Of a DNA stretch of 64,000 nt, positions 53,978-64,000 are shown piece after piece (positions within the stretch are counted from its first letter, which is position 1; each line of letters opens with the position of its first letter). The translations under genes and the position numbers were made by a program. The stretch spans positions 1-64,000 of the forward strand of contig NZ_PVXQ01000015.1 of NCBI RefSeq assembly GCF_002995745.1, written 5' to 3'. The notes beneath the pieces were generated by a model. That model was not told where the DNA came from, made no database searches, and saw only the letters and a program-made list of their open reading frames with translations. Source of the DNA: Clostridium vincentii. Lineage in GTDB: Bacteria; Bacillota; Clostridia; Clostridiales; Clostridiaceae.

Positions 53978-54196
53978 ATGTATAAAGTGACTATTATAGA
54001 TAAGATTTCTTTTCTGTTCTGCATTCTAGGTTGCTTAATTTTAGGCTTAGTAGGACTTTTTAATTTTAATGTTGCCATTTTTCTTACTGGGGGCTCTATA
54101 TTTTTACAAAGAATAATATATACATTGGTTTTTTTAGGATGCATTGATATTATTATTCTACTTTTCAGATGTGGCTTTCTAGTAACTGAAAAGTGA
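53978..54196 (+). CDS. DUF378 membrane protein
   Basis: 72 residues from the ATG at 53978 (AAGGAAGTG before it). Two membrane helices with the DUF378 pattern: FCILGCLILGLVGLFNFNVA and a short hinge (LTGGSIFLQ) then RIIYTLVFLGCIDIIILL. DUF378 is a small two-helix family (YuzA-like in Bacillus) of unknown function. Plus strand, ending at a bidirectional terminator shared with ptsH. Confidence 0.8.
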   Translation: MYKVTIIDKISFLFCILGCLILGLVGLFNFNVAIFLTGGSIFLQRIIYTLVFLGCIDIIILLFRCGFLVTEK

Positions 54197-54232
54197 TTTT
54201 TAGTTACATATCATAAATTTTTTTTCTAGAAA

Positions 54233-54266
54233 GCAAAAAAAGGTTCCAAATGGAACCTTTTTTTTA
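54233..54266. terminator. Bidirectional terminator between DUF378 gene and ptsH
   Basis: AAAAAAAGGTTCC and GGAACCTTTTTTT stem with a three- to four-base loop. Confidence 0.85.
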
Positions 54267-54267
54267 A

Positions 54268-54528
54268 TTAATCTTCAAGATTTTGAATTAGCTTTGCAAT
54301 TTCTTCAGCAGCTAGTGCTTCGTCATCGCCGTTAGCTATTACATTAATTAATGAATCTTTAGTAATTGCTAATGATAAAACTCCAATTAGACTTTTTACA
54401 TTTGCTTTTTTACCGTTAAATTCAATGCTTACATCGGACTTAAAAGATGAAGCCTTCTTAACTAATAACGTTGCTGGTCTAGCATGTAAGCCAGTACCAT
54501 TCTTTACTAAAACTTCTTTTGAAACCAT
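54268..54528 (-). CDS. ptsH: Phosphocarrier protein HPr
   Basis: 86 residues from the ATG at 54528 behind AGAGGTG, which sets the phospho-His at exactly H15 (TGLHARPA) and the regulatory serine at S46 (NVKSLIGVLSL). It passes phosphate from enzyme I to the EIIs, including the beta-glucoside EII at 21754, and to PRD2 of the licT product. S46 phosphorylation by HPr kinase would support CcpA-type repression. No enzyme I gene is adjacent. Confidence 0.95.
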   Translation of the reverse strand: MVSKEVLVKNGTGLHARPATLLVKKASSFKSDVSIEFNGKKANVKSLIGVLSLAITKDSLINVIANGDDEALAAEEIAKLIQNLED

Positions 54529-54718
54529 TATGTTCACCTCTTTTTATATACTTGAGTATCTACTTAACTTTTATAATTATATAGGACTTTCAAAATAATT
54601 TCAATACTTTTTTTCCTTATTCATTACAATTAATTTCCATATATCGAAATTAGATTTGATTTTGTTAATACTTGTAATAGATTGTCTTTTAAATTATTAT
54701 AATTTTTTATATTTAATA

Positions 54719-54755
54719 AAAAAAGGACACATTTTGAAACCAAAATGTATCCTTT
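54719..54755 (-). terminator. Terminator of rny
   Basis: AAAGGACACATTTTG and CAAAATGTATCCTTT form a 15-bp stem with one mismatch and a T-run downstream in minus-strand sense. Confidence 0.8.
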
Positions 54756-54764
54756 AACTTTCTA

Positions 54765-56312
54765 TTATTTTGCAAAATCAACAGCTCTGGTTTCCCTGAT
54801 AACATTGATTTTTATTTGACCTGGGTATTCTAATTGTTCCTCGACGCTCTTAACAATATTCCGTGCTAGTTCAACTGCTCCGAGATCGTCAATATGATCT
54901 GGTTTAACAATAATTCTAATTTCTCTACCAGCTTGAATCGCATATGACTTCTCTACACCTTCATAAGAATTTGCAATTTCTTCCAACTTCTCTAAACGTT
55001 TGATGTACGCTTCTAGTGTTTCTCTTCTAGCTCCTGGTCTAGCAGCTGATATAGCATCTGCCGCTTGAACCAAAATAGCTTCAAAAGATTCCATCTCTAC
55101 ATCTCCATGATGAGCTGCAATAGCATTTACTATCACCGCAGATTCATGATACCTTTTAGCTATATCTCCTCCAATTAGAGCATGAGGCCCCTCTTGTTCT
55201 TGATCAACAGCTTTACCGATATCATGTAGCAAACCAGCTCTTTTAGCTAGAGTAACATCTAAACCCAATTCTGACGCCATTAAACCAGCTAAATATGAAA
55301 CTTCTATGGAATGCTTTAAAACATTTTGTCCATAACTAGTTCTATATTTCAATCTTCCAAGTAATCTAACTACCTCTGGATGTAATCCATGTACTGAAGT
55401 TTCAAGAGTTGCTTGTTCTCCTTCTTCTTTAATATCATTTTCCACATCTTTTTTGGCTTTTTCAACCATCTCTTCAATTCTAGCTGGATGTATTCTTCCA
55501 TCAACTATTAACTTTTCCAACGCCATTCTAGCTACTTCTCTTCTAATTGGATCGAAGCTTGATAAAATAACTGCTTCTGGAGTATCATCTATAATTAAAT
55601 CTACTCCCGTTAAAGTTTCAAGGGTTCTAATATTTCTACCTTCTCTACCTATAATCCTACCCTTCATTTCGTCATTAGGTAAAGCAACAACATGAACAGT
55701 TGACTCGGATACATGATCTGCAGCACATCTTTGAATAGCTGTAGTTACAATTTCCCTCGCCTTTTTATCTGCTTCTTCTTTTGCTTTACTTTCGATGTCC
55801 TTAATCATTAAGGCTGCTTCATGAGTAACTTCTCTCTTAATTTCTTCTAATAAGATTTGTTTAGCTTCTTCCCCTGTAAGACCAGCTACTCTTTCTAATT
55901 CTTCTCGTCTTTGGTTTGTAAGTTCTTGAATCTTAGTTTCCTTATTATCGACTTCAGCTAATCTCTCATTTAATGCATCATCTTTCTTTTGAAGAGAATC
56001 ACTTTTTTTGTCTAATGCCTCTTCTCTTTGTATTAATCTTCTTTCAAGCCTTTGAATTTCATTTCTTCTTTCACGTGAATCCCTATCCAAATCAGTTCTT
56101 AATCTATGAACCTCTTCTTTCGCTTCTAGTATAGATTCCTTATTAGTAGCCTCTGCTTCTTTTTTAGCAGCTTCTAATTCAGTTTTCGCATCTTTTTCTA
56201 GTGATTCAAGTTTCTTTTTTGATGTTGTTTGTATGCCTTTGTATAGGATTACTCCTGTAACACCAAAAACAAAAATATATATTATAGCCATTATTAAATA
56301 CGTTGTTTGCAC
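54765..56312 (-). CDS. rny: Ribonuclease Y
   Basis: 515 residues, full length. An N-terminal membrane helix (about 5-24) followed by a long charged coiled coil (about 30-185), a KH RNA-binding domain (about 195-260, [16 protein letters not shown]) and an HD domain (about 330-425, [19 protein letters not shown]). It initiates mRNA decay in Firmicutes at the membrane. It lies downstream of recA as in many clostridia. Start behind GGAGGTG. Confidence 0.95.
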   Translation of the reverse strand: MQTTYLIMAIIYIFVFGVTGVILYKGIQTTSKKKLESLEKDAKTELEAAKKEAEATNKESILEAKEEVHRLRTDLDRDSRERRNEIQRLERRLIQREEALDKKSDSLQKKDDALNERLAEVDNKETKIQELTNQRREELERVAGLTGEEAKQILLEEIKREVTHEAALMIKDIESKAKEEADKKAREIVTTAIQRCAADHVSESTVHVVALPNDEMKGRIIGREGRNIRTLETLTGVDLIIDDTPEAVILSSFDPIRREVARMALEKLIVDGRIHPARIEEMVEKAKKDVENDIKEEGEQATLETSVHGLHPEVVRLLGRLKYRTSYGQNVLKHSIEVSYLAGLMASELGLDVTLAKRAGLLHDIGKAVDQEQEGPHALIGGDIAKRYHESAVIVNAIAAHHGDVEMESFEAILVQAADAISAARPGARRETLEAYIKRLEKLEEIANSYEGVEKSYAIQAGREIRIIVKPDHIDDLGAVELARNIVKSVEEQLEYPGQIKINVIRETRAVDFAK

Positions 56313-56584
56313 GTAAACACCTCCTACTTTTTTTTCATTTATTTATTACAATAAATATTACTGCGTAGTAGGAGTCATATCCTTTCACTGAATAATAAGA
56401 ATATGATAAACCAGTATTTGTTATTATTTTATCTGAAAAATAGAATTATGTCAAGTTACACAACTATGAACAAATATGATGTAAATATATACTATTTTCA
56501 TCTGTTTACTTCATTTTTCTCTCCATTATTAATGTAAACTTGACATTTTTCTTTAAATTTTTCAATAATATGTTTAATTAAATT

Positions 56585-57691
56585 CTATTTTTTTGCCTTA
56601 GCCTCTTCTTTAACGACTTTAGCTTCTTCTTTTGCAGCTTTAACATCTTCTTTTATAGCCTTAGCATCTTCTTTTACTACCTTAACCACAGCTAAAGGAA
56701 GTTTATATTTTGCTCTAATTTGATTTTCTATATCTAAAGCTACTTCAGGATTATCCTTTAAATAAAGCTTAGCATTTTCTCTTCCTTGTCCTAACCTGAT
56801 TTCTCCATATGAAAACCATGATCCACCCTTTTGAACAATACCTTCCTTTACACCTACATCTACTATATTACCATTTCTAGAAATACCCTCATTGTACATG
56901 ATATCAAATTCTGCTATTTTAAATGGAGGTGCAACCTTATTTTTTGTAACCTTAATCCTAGTTCTATTTCCTATAATTGCATCCGCGGATTTTATTGAAT
57001 CGATACGTCTAATATCTAATCTAACAGAGGCATAGAATTTTAAAGCTCTTCCTCCAGTAGTAGTCTCAGGACTACCAAACATAACACCAATTTTTTCCCT
57101 TAATTGATTGATAAAAATAGCAACACAATTAGTTTTACTAATTGCTCCTGCTAATTTTCTCAAAGCTTGGGACATAAGTCTAGCTTGAAGACCCATATGA
57201 GAATCTCCCATTTCCCCTTCAATTTCAGCCCTTGGAACTAAGGCTGCAACTGAATCGATTATCAATACATCTATAGCTCCTGAACGTACTAAAGCTTCTG
57301 CAATTTCAAGACCTTGTTCTCCTGTATCTGGTTGAGATACTATTAAACTTTCTGTATCAACACCAATTTTCCTTGCATAACTTGGATCTAAAGCATGTTC
57401 TGCATCAATAAATCCTACAGCTCCACCATTTTTTTGTGATTCTGCTGCTATATGTAATGCAATAGTAGTTTTTCCTGAACTTTCAGGCCCATATATTTCT
57501 ATTATTCTTCCTTTAGGTACACCACCAATTCCCAAAGCTATATCTAAATCTAAACATCCTGTAGAAATAGCATCAATGTTTAAATGGCTATCCTCTCCTA
57601 ATCTCATAACTGACCCTTTACCAAATTGCTTTTCTATTTGACCTATGGCATTTTCTATTGCCTTTAATTTATCTACATTAATCTTACTCAT
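56585..57691 (-). CDS. recA: Recombinase RecA
   Basis: 368 residues. Walker [13 protein letters not shown]-type loops L1/L2 ([32 protein letters not shown]) and the oligomerisation start ([13 protein letters not shown]) are intact. The C-terminus is an unusual tail of near-repeats ([20 protein letters not shown]...), Lys/Glu/Ala-rich and probably a single helix. It promotes strand exchange and LexA cleavage. Expected SOS box: none recognised with confidence in the short leader. rny is downstream; cinA, often next to recA, is absent here. Confidence 0.95.
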   Translation of the reverse strand: MSKINVDKLKAIENAIGQIEKQFGKGSVMRLGEDSHLNIDAISTGCLDLDIALGIGGVPKGRIIEIYGPESSGKTTIALHIAAESQKNGGAVGFIDAEHALDPSYARKIGVDTESLIVSQPDTGEQGLEIAEALVRSGAIDVLIIDSVAALVPRAEIEGEMGDSHMGLQARLMSQALRKLAGAISKTNCVAIFINQLREKIGVMFGSPETTTGGRALKFYASVRLDIRRIDSIKSADAIIGNRTRIKVTKNKVAPPFKIAEFDIMYNEGISRNGNIVDVGVKEGIVQKGGSWFSYGEIRLGQGRENAKLYLKDNPEVALDIENQIRAKYKLPLAVVKVVKEDAKAIKEDVKAAKEEAKVVKEEAKAKK

Positions 57692-57853
57692 TTATTTACA
57701 CCTCTTTCTTTCATTCCGAACCTATGTTCTATCCATATTATAAGCCATGAATTTTATATAGTCAACATTAAATACTATTATATTCCATTTAAAATTTGAA
57801 TACTTTTATAAGTCTATCCAATATACCATATAATAAACATAAATTTCCAATTA

Positions 57854-57886
57854 AAAAGAGGCCTTCTTAATTGAAGGCCTCTAAAT
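57854..57886 (-). terminator. Terminator of pgsA
   Basis: AGAGGCCTTC / GAAGGCCTCT stem with TTTTT downstream in minus-strand sense. Confidence 0.85.
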
Positions 57887-57887
57887 A

Positions 57888-58478
57888 TTATTTATCAGTG
57901 GATATATTATGCTTATTTTTGTTAAAATAATCATAGCCAGATACTAAAGTAATAATAACTGCTCCATATAAAAACCACTCTGGTACATATTCAAAAAATA
58001 ATTTAAAAAACTCTACATTTGTTACTAAATCCGTTAAATAAGAAGATGCCGATATATTCAATTCCAATAACAAAAGTATAATTGCTATTATTTGTATAAC
58101 AGTCTTTAGTTTACCCCACCAACTTGCAGCAATTACCTTACCATCTGATGCTGCAATGGTTCTTAATCCTGTTACAGCAAATTCACGTGCTATAATAATC
58201 ATAGCAGCCCAACCTGGAACCACTTGAAGTTCTACTAACGATATTAGTGCAGCTGTTACAAGGAGCTTATCTGCAAGGGGATCCATAAACTTCCCAAAGT
58301 TAGTAATTTGATTTCTACTTCTTGCAATATATCCATCTAGCTTATCTGTTAAGGAAGCTAATATGAATATACCCGTTGCAATGAACGTGCCATATGGAAT
58401 ATCCTTAACTGCTATAAATAATAAAAATACAGGAACTAAAAACATCCTTCCTATAGTTAATTTATTGGCAAGATTCAT
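57888..58478 (-). CDS. pgsA: CDP-diacylglycerol-glycerol-3-phosphate phosphatidyltransferase
   Basis: 196 residues, membrane enzyme making phosphatidylglycerol phosphate. The CDP-alcohol phosphotransferase motif DG-x2-AR-x8-G-x3-D-x3-D is visible as [18 protein letters not shown] with [10 protein letters not shown] following (first D replaced by the family's usual variations). Four to five helices. The ATG overlaps the stop of rimO by 17 bases, so the two are translationally coupled. Confidence 0.92.
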   Translation of the reverse strand: MNLANKLTIGRMFLVPVFLLFIAVKDIPYGTFIATGIFILASLTDKLDGYIARSRNQITNFGKFMDPLADKLLVTAALISLVELQVVPGWAAMIIIAREFAVTGLRTIAASDGKVIAASWWGKLKTVIQIIAIILLLLELNISASSYLTDLVTNVEFFKLFFEYVPEWFLYGAVIITLVSGYDYFNKNKHNISTDK

Positions 58479-59799
58479 AAGCTACAACTCCTATTAAATC
58501 ATATTCTGTACAATCATTTATCTTTACTTTTACAATTGTACCTTTACTTATTTCTATACTACTTTTAAAAAACACATTACCATCAATGTCAGGAACCATT
58601 TCATAATTTCTTCCATAGTAATATTCTCCATCATATCCTTCAACAAGAATATCATAAACATTATTAATTTTCAATGCATTTTTTTCTTGTGATATTTCTT
58701 TTTGAAGAAGCATAATTTCTTTTTCTCGAAAAGCCTTTGTTTCTTCTTCGATTTGATTTTCCATAATAGCTGCCGGAGTTCCCTCTTCTCTTGAATATTT
58801 AAAAACTCCAACTTTCTCAAGTCTATATTCCTTTACGAAATTCTTAAGTTCCGTAAACTCTTCTTCATTTTCTCCAGGAAATCCAACAATTAAAGTAGTT
58901 CTTAATGTAATATTTTTAACTCTATCTCTTAAACTAATAATCTTTTTTATTATATCCTCTTTAGTTGTCTTTCTTCCCATAAGTTTTAATATTTTATTAC
59001 TAATATGCTGAATTGGTAAATCAAGATATTTTACAACTTTAGGATTTTGTGAGATTTCGTCTATAAGCTCATCGTATATTTCTTCTGGATAGCAATAAAG
59101 CACTCTAATCCACTCTAATCCATCTATCTTTGCTAATTCCTTTAATAAAATATGCAATCTTTTTTCTCCATAAATATCACTACCATAAAGAGTTGTATCC
59201 TGTGCTATTAAAATTAATTCCTTAACGCCCCTGTCACTTAATGATTTCGCTTCATTTATAATATTATCCATTTCTCTACTTCTAAACTTCCCTCTAATTT
59301 TAGGTATTATGCAATATGTACAGAAATTATTACACCCTTCTGCTATTCGAATATATGCTGTATGGCTATCTGTAGTTAAAATTCTTTCACCTTCATTAAT
59401 GTTTTCATCAGAATAATTAACTTCGATAGATTTTTTTTCATTGTTTATATAATCATTAATAAACTCGTTTATTTTCTTATAATCATTAACCCCCAGCATT
59501 ATATCTATTTCTGGCATTAACTCTGTTAAGTCCTTACCATATCTTTGAGTTAAACATCCAGTTGCAATCAGCAATGTACAATTATAGTCTTTTTTATATT
59601 TTGCCATTTCAAGTATAGTATCTATAGATTCCTGCTTTGCGGTTTCAATAAAACCACATGTATTTACTATAATTATATCCGCTTCCTTCGCATTATTTGT
59701 TATTTCATATTCCTTATTCATGGATGCTAAAATAATTTCTGAATCTACTCTATTTTTATCGCAACCAAGACTTACCATTCCCACTTTATATTTTTTCAA
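58462..59799 (-). CDS. rimO: Ribosomal protein S12 methylthiotransferase
   Basis: 445 residues. An N-terminal UPF0004 domain (three Cys; [30 protein letters not shown]), a radical SAM domain with [17 protein letters not shown] (CxxxCxxC), and a C-terminal TRAM domain (about 375-440). It adds a methylthio group to Asp of ribosomal protein S12 using two [4Fe-4S] clusters. Order rimO-pgsA-recA-rny is typical of clostridia. Start behind AGGAGGATTTTG. Confidence 0.95.
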   Translation of the reverse strand: MKKYKVGMVSLGCDKNRVDSEIILASMNKEYEITNNAKEADIIIVNTCGFIETAKQESIDTILEMAKYKKDYNCTLLIATGCLTQRYGKDLTELMPEIDIMLGVNDYKKINEFINDYINNEKKSIEVNYSDENINEGERILTTDSHTAYIRIAEGCNNFCTYCIIPKIRGKFRSREMDNIINEAKSLSDRGVKELILIAQDTTLYGSDIYGEKRLHILLKELAKIDGLEWIRVLYCYPEEIYDELIDEISQNPKVVKYLDLPIQHISNKILKLMGRKTTKEDIIKKIISLRDRVKNITLRTTLIVGFPGENEEEFTELKNFVKEYRLEKVGVFKYSREEGTPAAIMENQIEEETKAFREKEIMLLQKEISQEKNALKINNVYDILVEGYDGEYYYGRNYEMVPDIDGNVFFKSSIEISKGTIVKVKINDCTEYDLIGVVAYESCQ

Positions 59800-59886
59800 G
59801 TCAAAATCCTCCTGCTATTCTCTATCTAGATTAAAAGTTTATAGAATTATATTTTATAACTCTTTCTACTGTATTACAAGGTAATT

Positions 59887-62286
59887 TTAATTATCTTCCT
59901 GCGAATTACCTATCAATTGATCCTTTGTTACCAACACTTGTCTTGGCCTACTTCCATCCTTAGAAGATATAATTCCTCTCTCTTCTAATTGATCCATAAT
60001 TCTAGACGCCCTATTAAATCCTACTCTAAGCCTTCTTTGAATAAAAGATATAGATGCTTGTTCAAAGTCAACCACTAAATTAACAGCTTCTGAAAGAAGT
60101 TCATCAGTGTCCTCTCCTTCTTCAACATACTTGTCGTCAGTTTCTTTGTTGATATGCTCAATTATAGATTCTTCATATATAATTTCCTTTTCATCATTTT
60201 TAATAAAATTAACAACACTTTCTACTTCCTCTTCTGATATAAAACAGCCTTGAACTCTAAGCGGCTTATTTTCTCCCACAGGTGAGTAAAGCATATCCCC
60301 CTTACCAAGAAGTTTTTCAGCCCCTCCAGTATCTAAAATAGTTCGTGAATCTACTTGAGATGATACAGAAAAGGATATTCTTGATGGAATATTGGCCTTA
60401 ATTACACCTGTGATAACATCCACAGAGGGTCTTTGGGTTGCAATAACAAGATGCATCCCCGCAGCTCTAGCCATCTGTGCTAGTCGTCCAATATAATCTT
60501 CAACATCATTTGGGCATACCATCATTAAATCTGCAAGCTCATCTACTATTATTACTATATAGGGTAGCTTTTTATCTATAGTCCCCTTATCAAGCAGGCC
60601 ATTATAGGAGTCAATATTTCTAACACCCATCTCAGCAAACAAATTATATCTCTTTGTCATTTCATTAACTGCCCAATTAAGAGCTGCTGCTGCTTTTTTA
60701 GGATCTGTAACCACAGGTATTAATAAATGGGGTATTCCATTATAGACATTTAATTCTACAACTTTTGGATCTACCATTAAAAGTTTAACCTCATCTGGAG
60801 TATATTTATATAATATACTTATTATTAATGAATTAATGCATACGCTCTTTCCAGAACCAGTTGCTCCTGCAATAAGAGTATGAGGCATTTTACTTAAATC
60901 TCCAATAACGCAAGCTCCAGCTATATCCTTGCCTAGTGCAAAGGCCAACTTATTAGTTGAATTTTGAAACTCATTAGAATCAAGAACTTCCCTTAGAAAT
61001 ACCGGAGTTTGCTTTTTATTAGGTACTTCTATCCCCACAGCCGCTTTCCCTGGAATTGGAGCTTCTATCCTAACTCCAGAGGATGCAAGTCCTAAAGCAA
61101 TATCATCTGCTAAATTTACTATTTTGCTTACTTTAACTCCAGGACTTGGCTGAATTTCATATCTTGTTACAGAAGGTCCCTTTGTTACCTGTGCAACCTT
61201 TGCATCAACACCAAAGCTACCTAATATTTCTTCAAGTTTACTTGCGCTGTTAATCAATTCTTTCTTATCCTCACTATTTAACTTAGTTGTACCATTAATA
61301 TTTAAAAGATCAATTTTAGGGAATATATACTCCTTTATCTCTTGAATTTCCTTACCTTCACTAATAGTCGCATCAATTTCCTTATTAACCACATCTTTTA
61401 TATTATTATCTAACTTACCTTTTTTAGTAGTTCTCTCTGGAAACTCCATATTATCTACAAAGTCACTTATTGGCCTATCTAGATTTTCTTCAATAGCTAG
61501 TTCAAACTCACTATCTTCATCAACGTTTGAATTCTTCATAAAATCTAATATCTTAATCTTATGATTTACTCCCTTTAAGAATTCATCCTTAGATTTATCT
61601 ACTTCATCACTCTTTGTAAGAACCTTAATATAATCATCTTTATTCTTATTCTTATTCTTATTCTCTGAAACTTTCTTTTTAGCTTTTTCTTTTTCTCTGA
61701 ATTCCATACCTTTAATTTTAGCCATTTGTCCAGCCTTCAAAGGTGAAAAGTTAAATACTAATATACAAGAAATTATTATTAAAGCTCCGTAAAGAATATA
61801 AGAACCTAACCCTCCTATAAATTTATATAATGGAAAAGCTATAACATATCCTATTACTCCTCCATTGAGATCTCTTTTCCCATCAGCTACAGCATTAATT
61901 AAATCCATAAAGTTATTTCCAAAATTATTAGGAACTTCTTTTCCTTGAATATAGATTGTCCCAAAAATTAAAATTATTACGCCTATAAATATAGTTAGCC
62001 CGTGAAAGTTTTTCCCAAGTGAAATATTGCCTCTTCCTTTAAAATAATTATATCCTAGATATAAAAGATAAATTGGAAGTATGTATGACCCTATTCCAAT
62101 TAATAGATGACAAATTTTCTGAGCGAAGCTTGATAAAAATCCTGCAAGATCTGTATATATAGCAATTGAGCTTAATAAGCCAATGGCAATAATTATAATT
62201 CCTTTTATCTCCATTTTACTGGTTTGGTCGTCATCTGAAGATTTTTTATTATTTTTTCTTTTATTCTGTCTGTTCACTAAAATCAC
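59887..62286 (-). CDS. ftsK: DNA translocase FtsK/SpoIIIE
   Basis: 799 residues. Four or five N-terminal helices (about 27-185), a low-complexity Lys/Asn linker (KKKVSENKNKNKNKDDYIK), then the ATPase motor with Walker A IAGATGSGKSV and Walker B IIVDELADLMM. The C-terminal gamma winged helix (about 725-790, QRRLRVGFNRASRIMDQLEE) recognises KOPS/SRS DNA. It pumps DNA through the division or sporulation septum. The start has GGGGTG. rimO follows 87 bases downstream. Confidence 0.93.
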   Translation of the reverse strand: MILVNRQNKRKNNKKSSDDDQTSKMEIKGIIIIAIGLLSSIAIYTDLAGFLSSFAQKICHLLIGIGSYILPIYLLYLGYNYFKGRGNISLGKNFHGLTIFIGVIILIFGTIYIQGKEVPNNFGNNFMDLINAVADGKRDLNGGVIGYVIAFPLYKFIGGLGSYILYGALIIISCILVFNFSPLKAGQMAKIKGMEFREKEKAKKKVSENKNKNKNKDDYIKVLTKSDEVDKSKDEFLKGVNHKIKILDFMKNSNVDEDSEFELAIEENLDRPISDFVDNMEFPERTTKKGKLDNNIKDVVNKEIDATISEGKEIQEIKEYIFPKIDLLNINGTTKLNSEDKKELINSASKLEEILGSFGVDAKVAQVTKGPSVTRYEIQPSPGVKVSKIVNLADDIALGLASSGVRIEAPIPGKAAVGIEVPNKKQTPVFLREVLDSNEFQNSTNKLAFALGKDIAGACVIGDLSKMPHTLIAGATGSGKSVCINSLIISILYKYTPDEVKLLMVDPKVVELNVYNGIPHLLIPVVTDPKKAAAALNWAVNEMTKRYNLFAEMGVRNIDSYNGLLDKGTIDKKLPYIVIIVDELADLMMVCPNDVEDYIGRLAQMARAAGMHLVIATQRPSVDVITGVIKANIPSRISFSVSSQVDSRTILDTGGAEKLLGKGDMLYSPVGENKPLRVQGCFISEEEVESVVNFIKNDEKEIIYEESIIEHINKETDDKYVEEGEDTDELLSEAVNLVVDFEQASISFIQRRLRVGFNRASRIMDQLEERGIISSKDGSRPRQVLVTKDQLIGNSQEDN

Positions 62287-62336
62287 CCCACCCTAGTTAT
62301 TTCTCCACAGTTTATTTATTTCCTCTTATTAAAGAG

Positions 62337-62363
62337 AAAAAATAGGGTAATACCCTATTTTTT
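62337..62363 (-). terminator. Terminator after tepA
   Basis: AAATAGGGTA / TACCCTATTT palindrome at 62340-62360, lying between the end of tepA and the ftsK start. Confidence 0.6.
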
Positions 62364-62402
62364 ATTACTCTTTTCTATTACTCTTTTCTATTACTCTTTT
62401 CT
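62364..62402. repeat. Three tandem 13-bp repeats at the end of tepA
   Basis: ATTACTCTTTTCT occurs three times in a row at 62364-62376, 62377-62389 and 62390-62402. The tepA stop codon lies in the middle unit. Because 13 is not a multiple of three, gain or loss of a unit would change the reading of the last codons. Confidence 0.85.
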
Positions 62403-63085
62403 ATTAAAGAATTAAGTTTTGCTAAGGCATTACTTATTCCTCCAACTTCATTAATAAGTCCACAATCTACAGCGTCCTTTCCAATAAGCATAGTTCCTAC
62501 GTCATTTAGCAACGCATCTGTCTGCATCATAAAATTATGTAAATCTTCATGGGATACACTTGATGTTCTAACTATAAAATCATCAATTCTCTCCTGCATC
62601 TTTTTAAAGTATTGGAAAGTTTGATCTACACCTATAATAAATCCATTCATACGTACTGGATGAATTATCATAGTAGCTGAAGGGGTAATAAACGAATAGT
62701 CCGATGAGGTTGCAAGTGGAACCCCTATAGAGTGTCCTCCACCTATTACAATGGAAACTGTAGGTTTCGAAATTGAGTTTATCATTTCAGAAATAGCTAA
62801 ACCCGCTTCCACATCTCCACCTACTGTATTTAATACTATTAGGACACCTTCTACCTCATCATTTTGTTCCATAGCTATAAGTTGCGGTATTATATGTTCA
62901 TACTTAGTAGCCTTTGTTTGCGGCGGTGATACCATATGTCCTTCTATTTGCCCAATTATAGATAATACTTGTATCTTTTCATTAGGCGAAGCCATAGACG
63001 TATTACCAAACTCCTTTACAGCCTTCATCTTTTCTTTATTCTCTTTTATTTCTTCTTCCTTATCTATTTTCTTTTTATCGTTCAT
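62378..63085 (-). CDS. tepA: ClpP-class peptidase TepA
   Basis: 235 residues of the ClpP-like TepA/YmfB family, known in Bacillus as a protein linked to signal-peptide processing and spore formation. The N-terminal 40 residues are charged. The core shows VLSIIGQIEGHM, VLNTVGGDVEAGL (oxyanion), GGGHSIGVPLA with the candidate Ser and TMIIHPVRMNG with the His. Preceded by the dapG gene and followed by ftsK, as in B. subtilis (dapG-tepA-spoIIIE). Soluble or membrane-attached. Confidence 0.88.
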   Translation of the reverse strand: MNDKKKIDKEEEIKENKEKMKAVKEFGNTSMASPNEKIQVLSIIGQIEGHMVSPPQTKATKYEHIIPQLIAMEQNDEVEGVLIVLNTVGGDVEAGLAISEMINSISKPTVSIVIGGGHSIGVPLATSSDYSFITPSATMIIHPVRMNGFIIGVDQTFQYFKKMQERIDDFIVRTSSVSHEDLHNFMMQTDALLNDVGTMLIGKDAVDCGLINEVGGISNALAKLNSLIEKSNRKE

Positions 63086-63146
63086 AAAATATTCCTCCTG
63101 TACATTTTTATTTTGCTCAGGAGGATTTATTTTATACTATTTATTA

Positions 63147-64000
63147 TTATAATTTAAAAGTTTTGTGCAATGCATTAATTGCCTGCTCCAAATTCTTTGT
63201 ATGAATTAAACACCATATAGTCATGTGAGAATCTGCAGTTTGTAGTACTTCTATATTATTCTCATAAAGAGATTTATAAATTTTAGCCATAACTCCGGGT
63301 ATTCCTCTCATGCCTGCGCCTACTAAAGATATAGTACTACAATTTTCTTTGATATCATAGACAATATTTAATTCTTTAAATATTTTAACTACCTTATCCT
63401 TCATAGAAGATTCAACAGTAAAAACTTGTGTTTTCGGAAAAATGTTTATTAAATCCAAAGAAATTTTATTATCAGCTATTATTTCAAGCACTTTTGTATA
63501 ATTTTCATTTTCCCAATTATCATCTAATTTAATCGCTATTTGGACCCTATTATTCTGGCTTGTAATACTAGTAATGAGCCTTTTATTGTTTTTATCTCCA
63601 ATTGAATTAATTATAGTTCCTTCACACTCATTCATAGTGTTCTTTATAATTATTGGTATATTTCCTATTTTTGCTATTTCAACAGCATTAGGATGAATAA
63701 CCTTAGCCCCATGATCCGCAAGTTGAAACACCTCATCATAACTTAAAATATTTATTAACGATGCGTCTTTAACTATCCTTGGATCTGCAGTCATTACTCC
63801 ATCAACATCTTTATATATCTCAATACACTGAGCTTCTAGTGCTACTCCTAGTATGGCGGCTGTAGTATCACTTCCACCTCTACCTAGTGTTGTAAAAAAT
63901 CCATCTTTAGTCATTCCTTGGAATCCTGCAACTACCGGAACCTTCCCTTGAGTTAAAATATCTAAGATTTTTTTATCATCCACATCTATTAATGATGCAT
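63147..64000 (-). CDS. dapG: Aspartate kinase, C-terminal part (partial)
   Basis: The frame is open to base 64000, so the start, including the KFGG motif, lies outside; 284 codons are present. Kinase-domain features: PVVAGFQGMTKDGFFTTLGR, GGSDTTAAILG, EIYKDVDGVMTADPRIV. Two ACT domains follow (about 150-280: AIKLDDNWENENYTKVLEII, ISLVGAGMRGIPGVMAKIYK). It phosphorylates aspartate, opening the lysine/diaminopimelate branch. In Bacillus DapG is the DAP-sensitive isozyme, and its place before tepA supports this. The symbol rests on context. Confidence 0.85.
   Translation of the reverse strand, partial: ASLIDVDDKKILDILTQGKVPVVAGFQGMTKDGFFTTLGRGGSDTTAAILGVALEAQCIEIYKDVDGVMTADPRIVKDASLINILSYDEVFQLADHGAKVIHPNAVEIAKIGNIPIIIKNTMNECEGTIINSIGDKNNKRLITSITSQNNRVQIAIKLDDNWENENYTKVLEIIADNKISLDLINIFPKTQVFTVESSMKDKVVKIFKELNIVYDIKENCSTISLVGAGMRGIPGVMAKIYKSLYENNIEVLQTADSHMTIWCLIHTKNLEQAINALHKTFKL

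Overview
The window is low-GC (roughly 27-30 % by eye), densely coded and almost entirely transcribed from the minus strand. Strong AGGAGG ribosome sites, Clostridium-type paralogues (anaerobic glycerol operon with a DUF1667 protein, reverse rubrerythrin, PFL/UPF0210 plus ACT pair, DUF1540, RNase Y, a FtsK/TepA/DapG cluster) and T-box and LicT antitermination leaders point to a Clostridium sensu stricto-like Firmicute. I cannot name the species. No rRNA, tRNA, CRISPR array or prophage module was seen.

Region 1 (1-19.4 kb) is an accessory block. After a piece of an IS66-like element at the left edge come about 27 small, mostly single-gene minus-strand units of unrelated function: XRE regulator, PocR histidine kinase, GyrI-like, VOC, SnoaL-like, two cysteine hydrolases, GNAT-YoaP, histidine phosphatase, alpha/beta hydrolase, LytTR/DUF3021, two CPBP proteases, ATC hydrolase, epimerase and many tiny membrane proteins. 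At least four are broken. The junctions between them repeatedly carry the same short sequences: an 18-22 nt TTTGCGACGTAGTTTGTG element, a 46-nt element abutting stop codons, a family of related terminators, and large imperfect hairpins. This looks like a gene-cassette (integron-like) or otherwise recombining array. No integrase lies in the window, so that reading is an inference.

Region 2 (19.4-23.9 kb) is a beta-glucoside operon: PTS EIIBCA, 6-phospho-beta-glucosidase and a LicT-type antiterminator, with a clear RAT/terminator leader. Region 3 (23.9-28.9 kb) is an ABC-2 exporter (ATPase and two permeases) followed by a NarL/DesK-type two-component system. Region 4 (29-33.4 kb) holds a membrane-anchored hydrolase, an HD hydrolase and a PAS-GGDEF-EAL protein, plus a duplicated 3' end of the EAL gene.

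Region 5 (33.5-54.5 kb) is mixed core metabolism and repair: TPR protein, exonuclease III, the T-box-controlled ACT/UPF0210 pair, 3-methyladenine glycosylase, HisC, DUF1540, reverse rubrerythrin, an amidase_6 protein, RecQ with two HRDC domains, the glycerol catabolism operon, PurB and HPr. Several small unannotated genes sit here, three of them on the plus strand. Region 6 (54.7-64 kb) is a conserved core block: rny, recA, pgsA, rimO, ftsK/spoIIIE, tepA and the 3' part of dapG, which runs off the right edge.
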